64,000 bases of DNA. Source: Schistocephalus solidus (Eukaryota > Platyhelminthes > Cestoda > Diphyllobothriidea > Diphyllobothriidae). Location of the stretch: the NCBI GenBank assembly GCA_017591395.1, contig WEDG01000303.1, positions 62,001-126,000 on the forward strand, written 5' to 3'. The notes below the pieces were generated by a model, which was given only the letters and a program-made list of their open reading frames with translations, was not told the DNA's origin and did no database searches. Positions 48,246 through 58,355 of this stretch are shown one piece after another (position 1 is the first letter of the stretch; the number at the start of each line of letters is the position of its first letter). The translations under genes were made by a program, and so were the position numbers.

Positions 48246-48732
48246 ATTTCAAGAACACATACTGTCTGAAAGGATGAAGATATACTTATACACCGAGGGT
48301 GGATGTGTGTTTATGTAAATACATATGCATTTGAATAAATACCAGATCTTCAGCGAAAGAGAATGACAGGTGGTGAGGCACTGATGAACATCGGTTAGAT
48401 GAAGTGCTTCACCCTACGCCCCTACTCGAGTGCATGTTTGTTTTTTTCAGTCCCAACTGGTAGTCAGGGTTATGATTGGCTGAATGAAGGCAGAATAAGC
48501 CGGAAACGGACCATATTAAACCACCAATATTTTCTGTCGTCATTATTCTATGCATATAGATATTTCTCGGAAGAGAAATAATTACGGCTATTGACAGTAA
48601 TGATTCAGTAATATCGATTTTCTGGCACGTTTTAACTGCACACTATCCACAAGTTTGACGACGATCTGGGGAACCAGCGTCGAAAATTTACCTAACAAAG
48701 TTACTCATTGTTTCCCAAAGAACTTCTTTACT

Positions 48733-48735
<3 letters not shown>
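48246..48735. other. no gene recognised
   Basis: No motif or known repeat seen. Confidence 0.4.

Positions 48736-48781
<46 letters not shown>
48736..48781. repeat. (TA)n microsatellite at the 5' edge of the Penelope element
   Basis: About 23 TA repeats directly followed by the element's TTGAATAACTGAGGTAGTAT start. Confidence 0.95.
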
Positions 48782-48783
<2 letters not shown>

Positions 48784-51080
48784 AATAACTGAGGTAGTAT
48801 GCATTCCGAGATGATAATGAAGAAAGAAGGTTCGTCATACCGATGCAGCACCTACTAAATTCCTCGCGAGCCTCGAATCTCTCCTACTGACCTCTGCCGT
48901 CCCTGAAGACACGCGCGCAGACATACGCAGCTGCGCAACGGGCCTCCTTCGGCAAAGGAAACACCGCCAAGTGTTATCGATTGACGAAGAAAAAGGACTA
49001 CGGTCTCTGAAGACTGATGACAGCATAGTTATTGTGCCGGCTGACAAAGGTGGCGCGACTGTCATTATGGAAAAGGTTGATTACATCAACAAAGCTAATC
49101 GAATCTTTAACGATCAAGACACCTACACATCAATCGCTGCAGACCCAAAAAAAGAAGGCCACAGCCCTGAAGAAGAAGAAAGTGAATGAGCTCACCCGAC
49201 TAAAGCTCATAAGTCCTGCTGATTCCAAATTTATGACTCTTAGTGACCCCCGTATCGCGCATGCATATGGCCTTCCAAAGGTGCACAAAGCCGAAGCACC
49301 ACTGAGAATCATAGTACCACTCATTGGATTGCCCACGTACAACCTTGCCAAATGGTTATACAGGTACCTGAAGCATCTGACTGATGGATCGCAATATAAC
49401 GTCAAAAATTACCAGGCCTTCCTTCAGCAGATCCAAGGCGTCAATGTAAGTCCTGATGAATGCATGATATCATTCGATGTAGTTGCCTTATTTTCCTCAA
49501 TACCGCATGACCTGGCAATTGAGAGTGTAGCTCGACGCCTACAAGACAATCCTGTCGATATGCCATTGCAACAAGTTCTAGATATGCTTAAACTCTGTCT
49601 GAAGAACTATTGTCAATTCGATGGGAAATATTATCAACAGGTTAAAGGCACTCCAATGGGCTCGCCGATATCGGGTCTCCTCGCGGAACTCGTAGCACAA
49701 CAATTAGAGGAGGAGGTGATGCGAACTTTCAAGCCAAAATTGTGGCTCCGACATGTAGATAATACCTTTGTTATCATGAAAACCTGTGAGGATGAGCAGC
49801 TGCATCAGAGTCTGAATAATATTTTCCCAGCTATCCAATTTACTCGCGAAGAGGCAACGAGAAATATCCTCCCGTTTCTAGACGTGAGTATTCGAAAACT
49901 GGAGAATTGTGAGTTGACAACAAGCGTGGACCGCAAAGGCTCAAATGCTGACATCATACTTAATTATGACAGCAACCATCCAGCTAATCACAAAAGGAGT
50001 TGCGTCCGAACGCTTTTTCATCGGGCTTTTCGCTACTGTAGCAGTAACGACCTTCTTAGGAAGGAATTTGCTTACTTTTATCGCTTATTCCGACTCAATG
50101 GATACCCGGTCAGCTTTGTAAAAAACTGCCTCAGACGCCAGAGACAATCACAAAGCGTCGAGTCTAATGGAGAAACAGTTTCGCGGAAATTCTACTGTCT
50201 ACCCTACATGCAGTGAATTTCCGAAGCGATCGCCCAACAATTAAATCGGTTTGGTATCTCCATCGCTCACAAACCGGCGTCCTCCCTGCGCGCAGCACTA
50301 TCGCGAGTCAAAGACCCCACAGTAAAAGAGCAGCAAACGAATGTAATTTACCGCATTCCGTGTGAAAATTACTCTAGCGCATACGTAGGCCACACGGGTC
50401 GACAACTTCGGACCCGCATAAAGGAACATAAACTGGCCTTCCGCCGACGCGATCCCTTGTTCCTCGTGTTTGCGCACGCCGTGGACTGTGCCCACCACTT
50501 AAATTGGAACGCAACCGAAGTGGTCGCCATGGCTAACACCAAGCAGGCACGAGAATTCCTCGAAGCTTGACACTCCAACACAAACAGCATAAACCGCCAT
50601 ATCGATCTGGACTCTCAATACGAAGGCTTGCGTGCCCGGCTCACTGACTTACGCCCACAACCTAACCAGGACCGCTAATCTTTTCTGGGCCATGTTGAAT
50701 CTCACTGTCTAGCCACCCCCTCCCCTGACATGGCAAAGAACAGTTGAGACTATTAACACCTCCAACATCGGAGCACTTACCTCTGCCCCCATCCCGCATC
50801 GACGACCATTATGTTTACCGTCTGCAGTCGCATTCAGTCACCATCCCCCTTCGCCTCCGACACAGGGAGCCCTAACAGCCCCCTCACCTAACCGGCTCCA
50901 ATCCAATTATGTGGCCATTCCTTACACCCCAGTTGGTTGTCTGTCCTTGTCTGTCCTGTAGCACAAACTGGTTATCTGACCATTTCATTTATCCTCTGTT
51001 CATTTCGTCTGACGACGGGTTGGTGTGACCAACTTGAAAATTCACGAGTAAAACTCGATTTTTCCGACGAACCTTCTTTC

Positions 51081-51085
<5 letters not shown>
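48782..51085 (+). mobile_element. Penelope-like element (family I), near full-length copy
   Basis: It starts after a (TA)n tract and ends against another. A perfect 20-base inverted repeat lies near the ends: ATGAAGAAAGAAGGTTCGTC at 48817-48836 and its inverse at 51066-51085. The coding region runs from 48842 to 50570, followed by about 500 bases of non-coding sequence with the terminal phrase AAAATTCACGAGTAAAACTC. No LTR in direct orientation was seen. Confidence 0.85.
48842..50570 (+). pseudogene. Penelope-type reverse transcriptase with C-terminal GIY-YIG endonuclease, three lesions
   Basis: Penelope-like elements copy RNA with a telomerase-related RT and nick DNA with a GIY-YIG nuclease. 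The protein here has an N-terminal region (48842-49150, with VPADKGGATVIM), AYGLPKVHKAEAPLRIIVPL, MISFDVVALFSSIPHD, GTPMGSPISGLLAEL, RHVDNTF, LPFLDVSIRKL and RSCVRTLFHRAF. It ends with a GIY-YIG domain (VIYRIPCENYSSAYVGHTGR, LRTRIKEHK, HAVDCAHH). Lesions: a frameshift in the A-run near 49144-49160, Asp to Asn at the second catalytic position (AAT at 49761-49763; the minus-strand copy keeps Asp), and an in-frame TGA at 50214-50216 where the other copy has Gly. Otherwise 394 codons are open from 49032, so decay is recent. It is probably inactive. Confidence 0.92.

Positions 51086-51157
<72 letters not shown>
51084..51157. repeat. (TA)n microsatellite at the 3' edge of the Penelope element
   Basis: About 37 TA repeats starting within the last bases of the element; followed by an inverted SINE piece. 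Confidence 0.95.
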
Positions 51158-51159
<2 letters not shown>

Positions 51160-51385
51160 ATAATGTGGAACCGACAAAGACAAGGGAGACCGGAATGGCC
51201 ATTTCTGGCTTATTAGCCGTCATCAGCCAGTCATACCCAATCCCAAGTGTGAAACACCTGGGATTCCACATTATCAACATATGCTACACGTCGCTATGCG
51301 ACTGCCTGTGAGTACTCTAGTCTGAGTTCCAGGGCACAACGGAACATAAATGTTCCTTAAGCAGATCGGTGAGCAACACACTATC
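51158..51385 (-). repeat. SINE family S piece folded into an inverted arrangement
   Basis: 51170-51245 is the reverse complement of the SINE body (GGAATGGCCATTTCTGGCTT, CATCAGCCAGTCATACCCAA). 51258-51385 is a forward 3' tail of a second subfamily (CACGTCGCTATGCGACTGCC, AGGGCACAACGGAAC, GATCGGTGAG). The two parts are flanked by the inverted pair TTGATAATGTGGAA and TTCCACATTATCAA. Confidence 0.7.
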
Positions 51386-51388
51386 ATC

Positions 51389-51436
51389 ATATATATATAT
51401 ATATATATTCCAAATTATCATATATATATATATATA
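51389..51436. repeat. two short (TA)n tracts with duplicated flank
   Basis: TATCATCATATATA at 51383 and TTATCATATATATA at 51415 suggest a small local duplication. Confidence 0.7.
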
Positions 51437-52239
51437 AACTGTTTCCAGTTTTTCAGAAAGAACGCTGCACCCGTGGGTTAAGTAAAGTATGTAGTGTCAT
51501 ATACCTTCCCTTACTATAGATGTTAATAATTTAATTTTTCAACCGTACATATGCATGTACTGTATGAAATAGCAACTATTTGAAAGTTATATTTTCTATC
51601 TTAACAAACCGTGCTTGCTTCGTAAAATGATGTGTTGTATCTGTCTCATTAAATATTATTTAAGAGTTAATATAAGGTTTTGGTCAAAAAGACTTTTTAG
51701 CAGGGTTGTTTTGAAATTCGTCACACGTTTGTTTAGATATTTTGAAAATTGATTTTTCTTATGTAATTAGCTTTGCCGTATTAACCGTTGGCTGGTTACT
51801 GGACGATATCAAGGCGGAGAAAATTGCCTAACAATGTCACAATAATTGTTCCTATGCACGCTGAGTAACATTACAGAACTATTTTTTAATCATAGAAAAA
51901 TTATGTGAGGTCACATAATCCATTTTGGAATGCAACTCAAGAAAGTCAAAAAGTACATTCTGCTTCGGTGCGCTGACGAAAAGTTCACAAAAAAATATGC
52001 AGAATATCATGCCTTTTCTTCTAGCCTGTAAAATGACTTAAACATTCAACCTTCGTAATTTTGATTGTGACAAAAGTTGTTCGCACGGTCTTGCATGTTC
52101 ACCGAAATATGTCCTGAAGCCCACGGATGTTTTTTACACACTTAAGCCATTAAAACATGGTTTACTTCATCTAAATTGGGCACAAGAGCTAGATCAAGGT
52201 GAAGGCTTAATTTTTTCTGGCAAATTTCCGTAACCGTTC

Positions 52240-52268
52240 AGGTAGTCACGCGGGTACATATGAACGCA
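52240..52268 (+). promoter_or_regulatory. 29 bp perfectly conserved upstream block (right copy)
   Basis: Identical to 30768-30796, about 340 bp before the start codon. Confidence 0.5.
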
Positions 52269-52460
52269 ACAGTGATAACGCATATGCCTGTGCTAGGCTT
52301 TATCGATCGAAAATGGTATGACGATGATGCGGTATAGTGTCTGAAGATGTCACTGGTGATATCGTTGTGCTGTCTGTCTTCGCGGGGCTATTACACACTT
52401 TCGTAAAATTCTCGCACGTCTAATTGAACGCGCAGTGCTGAACTCTTGGCTCGTCGCTCA

Positions 52461-52482
52461 TGATATATAAATATATATATAT
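52461..52482 (+). promoter_or_regulatory. TATA-like element (right copy)
   Basis: TGATATATAAATATATATAT about 125-145 bp before the ATG, matching a shorter TATATAT at the same place in the left copy. Confidence 0.35.
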
Positions 52483-52606
52483 GATTCTAGAACTGAAATC
52501 AAAGATATAATTGCACAGCAAAGCATCTCCGCCCACCTCCTGCTGCATCAGTGGCAAATTATTGTACTTTAAAGTCCGAATCCTGCTCTTTATCTGGTAG
52601 TTGGAT

Positions 52607-53358
52607 ATGCCTAAAGGATTAGGTGCTATCATTTTCGGGATTAATCTTCTTCTCTTTGGCGCATTGGTGTTTTCGCAACCGGACTTTTTAAACAATGTAA
52701 GGTTAGTTATTAGGTTGCAACATAAATCTGTAATTAGTGCTGCTTGATAACAATAGCACTTTTACTGCAAAACTTGGTTGCATACTTACAGTTTTTAAGC
52801 CAATGATCTGTGTTCTGAAAATACTCGGGTTCTCGAAGAATCCGATTGGGGTCAGCAGTTGAAAATGAGTTTGCAATAATCGTAGATATTTAAATTTCTT
52901 TATTTGGACATAGAATGGAGAAAAGGAAATATAAAAGAATAAAAAACACCCTAAAAGAATTGTGGCATAGTATGCCAATTAAAATAATGTTGTTTTACTC
53001 CATCAGGTCAAATTTAAAACTGTAGTGCCATTTCTGGTTTACTGTGCAGTGAAGGGATATACGGTCTGACCTCTGTTGTTGTTGTTGCGCAATTTTTTAC
53101 TAGTGAGGAACAGTTAGGCATGGTACTGATGTTAGATACGTTGCTATTTTGGTGACAAGATTTGGTAAATTTATTACAATATTTTAAACATCTTACACAT
53201 TGTTTTTCAGGTCAAATTTCGGACAAGTTCTTAAAACCCTATTTCTAACAGTGGGAGTATTGGTTGTTTTAAACGCTGTATTCATTTATTTCTTTATAAC
53301 AAGACGCTACATAGCGGAGGCTGTCAAAGCCGCTGAGGCTGCTGCAAAGCAAGAATAA
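52607..53358 (+). CDS. 80-residue two-helix membrane protein, two exons (paralogue B)
   Basis: Exons 52607-52701 and 53211-53358, intron 509 bp, phase 2 (AG|GTTAGT donor, TGTTTTTCAG acceptor). The protein has helix one (GAIIFGINLLLFGALVF), a loop with QPDFLNNVRS, helix two (about residues 42-62, LFLTVGVLVVLNAVFIYFFI) and a basic then Ala-rich tail (TRRYIAEAVKAAEAAAKQE). It is about 55-60% identical to paralogue A by eye, two residues shorter at the N-terminus, with exactly the same intron site. Introns and flanks have diverged more than the exons, as expected under purifying selection. AATAAA lies about 31 bases after the stop. Family not recognised. The Ala/Lys/Glu-rich tail is probably helical and could be a contact surface. 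Confidence 0.82.
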
Positions 53359-53389
53359 AAATTTTTATTTTGAAAAAACATGTTGATTA

Positions 53390-53395
53390 AATAAA
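53390..53395 (+). terminator. poly(A) signal of paralogue B
   Basis: AATAAA in the conserved block TTAAATAAACTGTT. Confidence 0.65.
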
Positions 53396-53850
53396 CTGTT
53401 AGAGCCTACCACAAATTCAATTTGCTCTGTTTAAAGATTTTGATTATTGAAATAGAAGGTGACACGGGGACGGGGATAACACATGCTATTGCCTCCTAAT
53501 GATACAGGCGTACCATTAATGTGGTGACACCGGTGGATTTTATAAATCCTAGAATTGCTTTAATTAACATTTCTCTGAATATATAAATGACCTTAACATG
53601 TATCGATAAGGCTGTAAGATCAGCACTAACGCAAGTGCGAAAACACGTTTTTTATGGAAGTAGATGTTTAAAGAAAATTGTTCAAGGCCTTAGAAGAGAC
53701 TTTATGCTCCTCTTTCAAACCTGCTGGTATTGAAAACGGATTAGGTATGGGAAAATTTGAAACTGAAGCATTTATTCCCAAAGTGTAGTATGTACTTAAC
53801 TGAGAAAGCGGGAGGCCATAAAAGTTACAATAATACATGCTGATAGATGA

Positions 53851-54878
53851 AGGTAAGCTTCAGCATGGTTGGAGCCGGATCCCTTAAAAAGGAGTGCCGA
53901 ATCACACTCGCATCCTACTGTAACGCCACTTCGAGAATGCATTTAAAGCGAAAATACTTTATATCTTCTCTGGATCCCCTCTCTCTGGAAAGGAATATTG
54001 CACGTCGTTTAATGTGTGACGCTGTCCGACGTCATATGTTCTATGTAAATTATTTTGGTTGTTTGTATAGCCGATCACTGTATGAATTCACACAGTGTCA
54101 CCTAAGTGGTATACACCTTCATTTGTAGCGTATCTGATAATATGTTTACGACCACTACTTTGACAAAGGTTTAGAAGATTGCAGAGACTCATAAAACAGC
54201 TGTACTATTTACTGATTTTCACAGGTTGACGGTGCCGTATAAATCAAATAAGATAGTCGTCATTCGAAAACTTGACAATTTTTACGGTGATCCTTCAGCA
54301 ACCGATGTCAAATTGAATCTTTTAATTTGAATTTTCACATCTTTATGATATCTTGAAAGTTTAGAAATTTTCGGAAAGAAGCTTATCCTTTAAAATTTGT
54401 TAGGGTCGGAAAACATAGAATTTATGTCGAGCATTAGCAGCTGATGCAGATCATAGGAGTTAACTAGTCTTCCTACTGTTTTTCGATCGTTAAACTGTGC
54501 TAGTATACCACACGCATTCAACTGTTAAATGTTCGTTTAAGATAGAGACATATTCCATGAAATCGAAGAAAATGCAGAAGCCATGCGCACGAATTCAATA
54601 TGGAGTAGATGCAGAAACAAGATATTTTGGAAATCCGTCGATATAAGCTAGGCCCGCAAATTGGACCAATGGAAGGTTATGATAAGAATATACCTCCAAT
54701 GAAGAAATGAGTCGCGTTGAACAATGGCTTGCAGGATATATTTATTTATATGAGAATATTACAATGCCACAAGTGGTTAATTAAGGTGAATTGGGTACTG
54801 GCACCTAGAAAGCCTTAATGACAAAGGGAGTCAGACATACACTTGACAGCACGCTGCAATAGCTTCAGAGGTATAGTC
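53851..54878. other. no gene recognised
   Basis: The open frame at 53847-54128 (93 residues) has no motif and starts at the edge of the duplication; the left copy has no matching frame. Confidence 0.4.
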
Positions 54879-55088
54879 TTACGAAAATGAATAGGGAATA
54901 ACAGGTAGACGTGCCCATGAACTAGCTACCATGCGTGGTCGAAAAGAATACGAGCGGACGTTTGCTCTTAACATCAGACGCTGTTTTTGTCCCATTCGGG
55001 AGTATATCCGGAAGGAAGTGAACTGAAACGAGGTAAAATTGTAAGAGTAAAGATCCCTCAGCTTTGCTGGTTTCAGGATTTTGTCCAT
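54879..55088 (-). pseudogene. possible LINE (CR1/jockey-like) RT C-terminal scrap
   Basis: The frame contains RMGQKQRLMLRANVRSYSFR and PRMVASSWARLPV. This resembles the R-G-x-x-x-x-L … R-x-x-x-R-x-x-F-F-x-x-R-V-V-x-x-W-N-x-L-P end of CR1/jockey-type reverse transcriptases. Short and diverged; the rest of the element was not found. Confidence 0.4.
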
Positions 55089-55434
55089 TCATTTTTTAAC
55101 ACTCAGAACATGTTCACAGGCTGAATTTTGGTGGCATTTTGCTGTGGCGGTATTTTAGCCCAGCGGAGAATTTTTCAAGGTCAACTTTCAGGTGGAAGGA
55201 AGAACACCGAGAAAGCGAAGGGGGGTTACGGGTTTAGGTTAGGTTTACGTTTAAATTAAGAATAAGATGTGAAGTAATGTTTACGAAAATTCTTAGCACT
55301 AGGACACGGGAGTCGTTTCCTTCCCTTCACAATTCAAAGTTTCATATAGAGGCACATACTGCGCATTGCAACTGTAAAATCCTCTAATAAATGAAAAATG
55401 ACTTTGCCTCATCCAATTGAAATGCAATCTTATT

Positions 55435-55589
55435 ATTACCACGGGAAGTATTGTGAAACTATCTAGTGCCATGTACTGAGAGGTGTCTTCTCGAGAAAGT
55501 GAAGACACATCCAATAAAAAATCAATTGAAACACCTCTATCATATGCAGTATCTTTCAAAGGGACATTTTCGTCAAGGCTGGTTTTAAC
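55435..55589 (-). CDS. possible coding exon, unrecognised
   Basis: On the minus strand, a pyrimidine-rich acceptor (CCTTTTTGTAATTTGTCGTT followed by TTAGCAG) precedes an open stretch (VKTSLDENVPLKDTAYDRGV, then SIDFLLDVSSLSREDTSQYM, then ALDSFTILP). A candidate donor CCCGTG|GTAATA follows. Composition is protein-like up to the donor and poorer beyond it. No partner exons were identified and no family recognised. Confidence 0.25.
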
Positions 55590-55599
55590 CTGCTAAAAC

Positions 55600-56490
55600 G
55601 ACAAATTACAAAAAGGACAGTCGGTTCTGCCAGTACTTTTGGGAACACCTGAATTATGTCAGCAAGCTCTGGGAAAAATTTCTAAATGCGTAGAACGTCA
55701 GAAGAAAGAACTTGCCAATTTTGCATGCCCGGTGACCATTGCTAGTGCCATAAATGAGCACTAATATGTGATTTACAGTGAAAGCTGTAGTATAAAGAGG
55801 CATTAATATGTACGAATTTGCAAACAGATCAATATTCCGGGACTTTCAGGTGGCCATTTAATGTAAATTTAGGGACTACGGAGCAAATGTGGTTCTTTAT
55901 AAATTATTATTGGCTTTGCATGTGGTACATGATGGAATTCAATTGCCTTTGGGTATTGGACGATTAAGCGTCACCTTGCAGAAGGGAACCGTAAACTGCA
56001 TAGTTTGCATTAGTCGGTGGTTCATAACCGGCAATGTTAAATTCAACACATATCTTACATCCAGATTCTTTAAAAGAAACATGTATAGAGGACGGTAAAC
56101 TAGGGTATTGATCTGTCATTCAGCTCAGACATCATATGATCGACTGCCGAACGCGTCAGATGTACACATGCGTCAACGTCACTACATCGATACATCTGAG
56201 TACATTGGAATGATCTCGAATGCCTTGTGACTACCAGGCATGCCTCGAAACACCAGAACCAACCACGATAACTAAGCAATGACCATGATCTGTTGCGTTT
56301 GACTTAAGCAGCAGTGAATTATGATGTTGAGGCGTACACGAAGAGTAATCAGACTGCAGAACAGCAACTATTTTTGTGAAAATATATACATTAAACAAAA
56401 TGGAACCTTAGAAACTGGCGCTATGGCATCAAAAACAAGACAGCCCTAGAAGAGCGTATGCAGTTCACTCACTGCGAGCATTTCTCCTTG
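55600..56490. other. no gene recognised
   Basis: AT-rich; the open frame 55889-56098 has no motif. Confidence 0.4.
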
Positions 56491-56494
56491 TCTA

Positions 56495-56600
56495 GTGTGC
56501 AGGGCGTGTGTGATGGGGTGTGTGGCATGCAGACCTGGCCTGGTCGGTCACCTGCGAATCCATCGCACGGATGTGATGGGAGTTGTGGCCCAGAGGCCCA
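56495..56600 (+). pseudogene. zinc-finger scrap from the LINE family
   Basis: The frame reads CRPGLVGHLRIHRTD. GLVGHLRIHRT is the C-terminal half of the C2H2 fingers at the end of the flatworm LINE also seen at 35.4 kb. A reverse family A copy follows at 56690. Confidence 0.55.
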
Positions 56601-56689
56601 GATGTTGTGAGCTGAGACCCATGACGCTGCTTTCATCATTTTGTTGTCCTGTTAAAATCCTGGTTCAGTGGTTGCTCTGCACCAAGGAG

Positions 56690-56935
56690 CGTGGCGGTGG
56701 GCTTAGGTGCGGATGTAGCCCTACCACACACAAGCACCTCACCCCGACCTTGCCTACAGTCTTCTTGGCTCTCTCCCGACTCCGGGTATGGGTGGGTGAG
56801 GTGAGAGAGTGTGCAATAGAAGCTACGCAAGTCTATTATCAATTAAGGCTAATACTTATGCAAGTCAACGCGTTTGATTTCAGTCTGCTGAAGCATTTGG
56901 TGGATATCATCGAACTCGGCGGTCAAACTCCTGTG
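56690..56935 (-). repeat. dispersed repeat family A, diverged reverse copy
   Basis: The reverse complement shows the family order: the TTGACCGCCGAGTTCGA motif, ACTTGCATAAGTATTAGCCT, CACACTCTCTCACCTCACCC and GGAGTCGGGAGAG. Confidence 0.6.
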
Positions 56936-57544
56936 TGCTTTAACGAGTAGGCATAGTTATAATTGAATAGAATTCAGCTACATTGAACTCCCAGAAATAA
57001 GAGCAAGTTCTATCTAACAAAGATGTATTCAAGGCAGTTGTGACCAGATGTCATCCGCAGGCATCACGAGGCTTTCGCTTCCTCTAAGATATTCACATTT
57101 GAATGCATCAGCTGCCCTTCACTCATCAGGTTTCAATACATTTAACATGCTGGCCTGGCGTCAAATAAATAACAACCGCGATATCTGAAGTCTTTTCACT
57201 TGTTATGATAGTATATAAATACTTTTTAAGTACAGCAGGCGTTTTTGGTAATGAAAAAGTAACCGGAGGCAGCCCATAGACTTAAAGAAAAATTTGCATA
57301 GGAAATCAGTGGAGACCACAGCTTTTATGAGAATCCTTGCACTCGAATTAGGGGGTTGCAGTGCTACGCTAACGAGTAAGCGTCGCGAAGGTAGAATGTG
57401 TGCATTTAGTGCAAACATGTTTCGAACATGGAACAGTCCCCCGTATGAAATGTGGCCTTGTGCATCTAAATTCCCGCACCCAATCCTAAAAGGCAATACA
57501 CACCCTAAAGGGAAGTCGATACGATCGCTGAAAAAAGAAACGAA
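56936..57544. other. no gene accepted
   Basis: An ATG-started frame of 134 residues (57294-57698, +) runs into the palindrome at 57545, so its C-terminal third is repeat sequence. No domain recognised in the first 80 residues. Confidence 0.3.
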
Positions 57545-57831
57545 CTTGCCTGACGTTACAGATTCACGTTCAAGCCCATCGTCCGGGAGATCACCAGGTA
57601 CGCGAAACTTATACACAAGGACTTTCGAGAGTTCTAGAAGGCAGTTGTTATGGCACCGTATGCCAATTATAATTAAGGGGTTTCCTCTTCATTATTAATT
57701 AATTATAATCGTCATACGGTGCCATAACGACTGCCTTATAGAACCTCTCGAAAGTCCTTGTGGATAAATTACGCGTATCTGATGATCTCCCGGACGATGG
57801 GCTCGAACGTGAATGCGAAACGTCAGGCAAG
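57545..57831. repeat. palindrome with about 132 bp arms and a 22 bp loop
   Basis: Arms at 57545-57676 and 57699-57831 are imperfect inverse copies sharing CTTGCCTGACG, GATCTCCCGGACGATGGGCT (and inverse), AAGGACTTTCGAGAG and ATGGCACCGTATG. Both arms read open toward the centre, giving the same peptide phrase (SRSSPSSGRS) from opposite strands. It fits a fold-back element or an inverted duplication. Confidence 0.85.
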
Positions 57832-58139
57832 TACCTATCTTGTTTCTTGTTTATTCTTCGGTGCGATATATGCTTGATAGCCGGCAGTCGAGTGGGTAAG
57901 CGTTGAATTTGCTTCACCCGTGTTGGATGTTGGTGTGATGATGGCTCGGTCATCAGCATCACCTACGCTAGCACTGGAAATGGTGTTCACCGGAACGACC
58001 CCTGAGTAGATACTTGCTTTGATCAACCTAAGCTTCAGCACCGAAATAAAGTGGGAAGATGATCGTGCTGGGTAATAAACTGGAAACTCGTGAAGCATGA
58101 CTCAAACAACTCACCACAACGCGTTTGCCACTTCTGATA
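57832..58139. other. no gene recognised
   Basis: Contains a weak tRNA-like phrase (AGTCGAGTGGGTAAGCG); otherwise nothing. Confidence 0.35.
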
Positions 58140-58355
58140 AAATATCCAGCCTCCTTGACCTTGACCTCATTGACCTTGACCTTGACCCCTTGACTACTTG
58201 GTCCCCTGACCTTGACCTTCAGCCTCCTTGGCCTTGACCTTATTGACCCAATTGACCTCCTTAACCTTGACCCCATTGACCTCCTTGGCCTTGATCCCCT
58301 CAACTTTGACCTTGACCCCCCGACCTTGATCTCCTTGACCTTGACCTTGGTCGAA
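58140..58355. repeat. CCTTGA minisatellite rich in TGACCTTGA
   Basis: Irregular tandem array of TTGACC/CCTTGA units. I count six exact TGACCTTGA (inverse TCAAGGTCA). Confidence 0.85.

Larger units (their letters stand above)
51595..53850 (+). repeat. segmental duplication, right copy
   Basis: Colinear with 30150-32530 over the whole length, including upstream region, gene, 3' UTR and distal flank (CCTCCTAATGATACAGGCGT, TCAAACCTGCTGG, AAAGTTACAATAATACATGC). Confidence 0.85.

Noticed and set aside
50972..51311. Frames with IYIYIY runs
   Set aside because: They are translations of the (TA)n tract.
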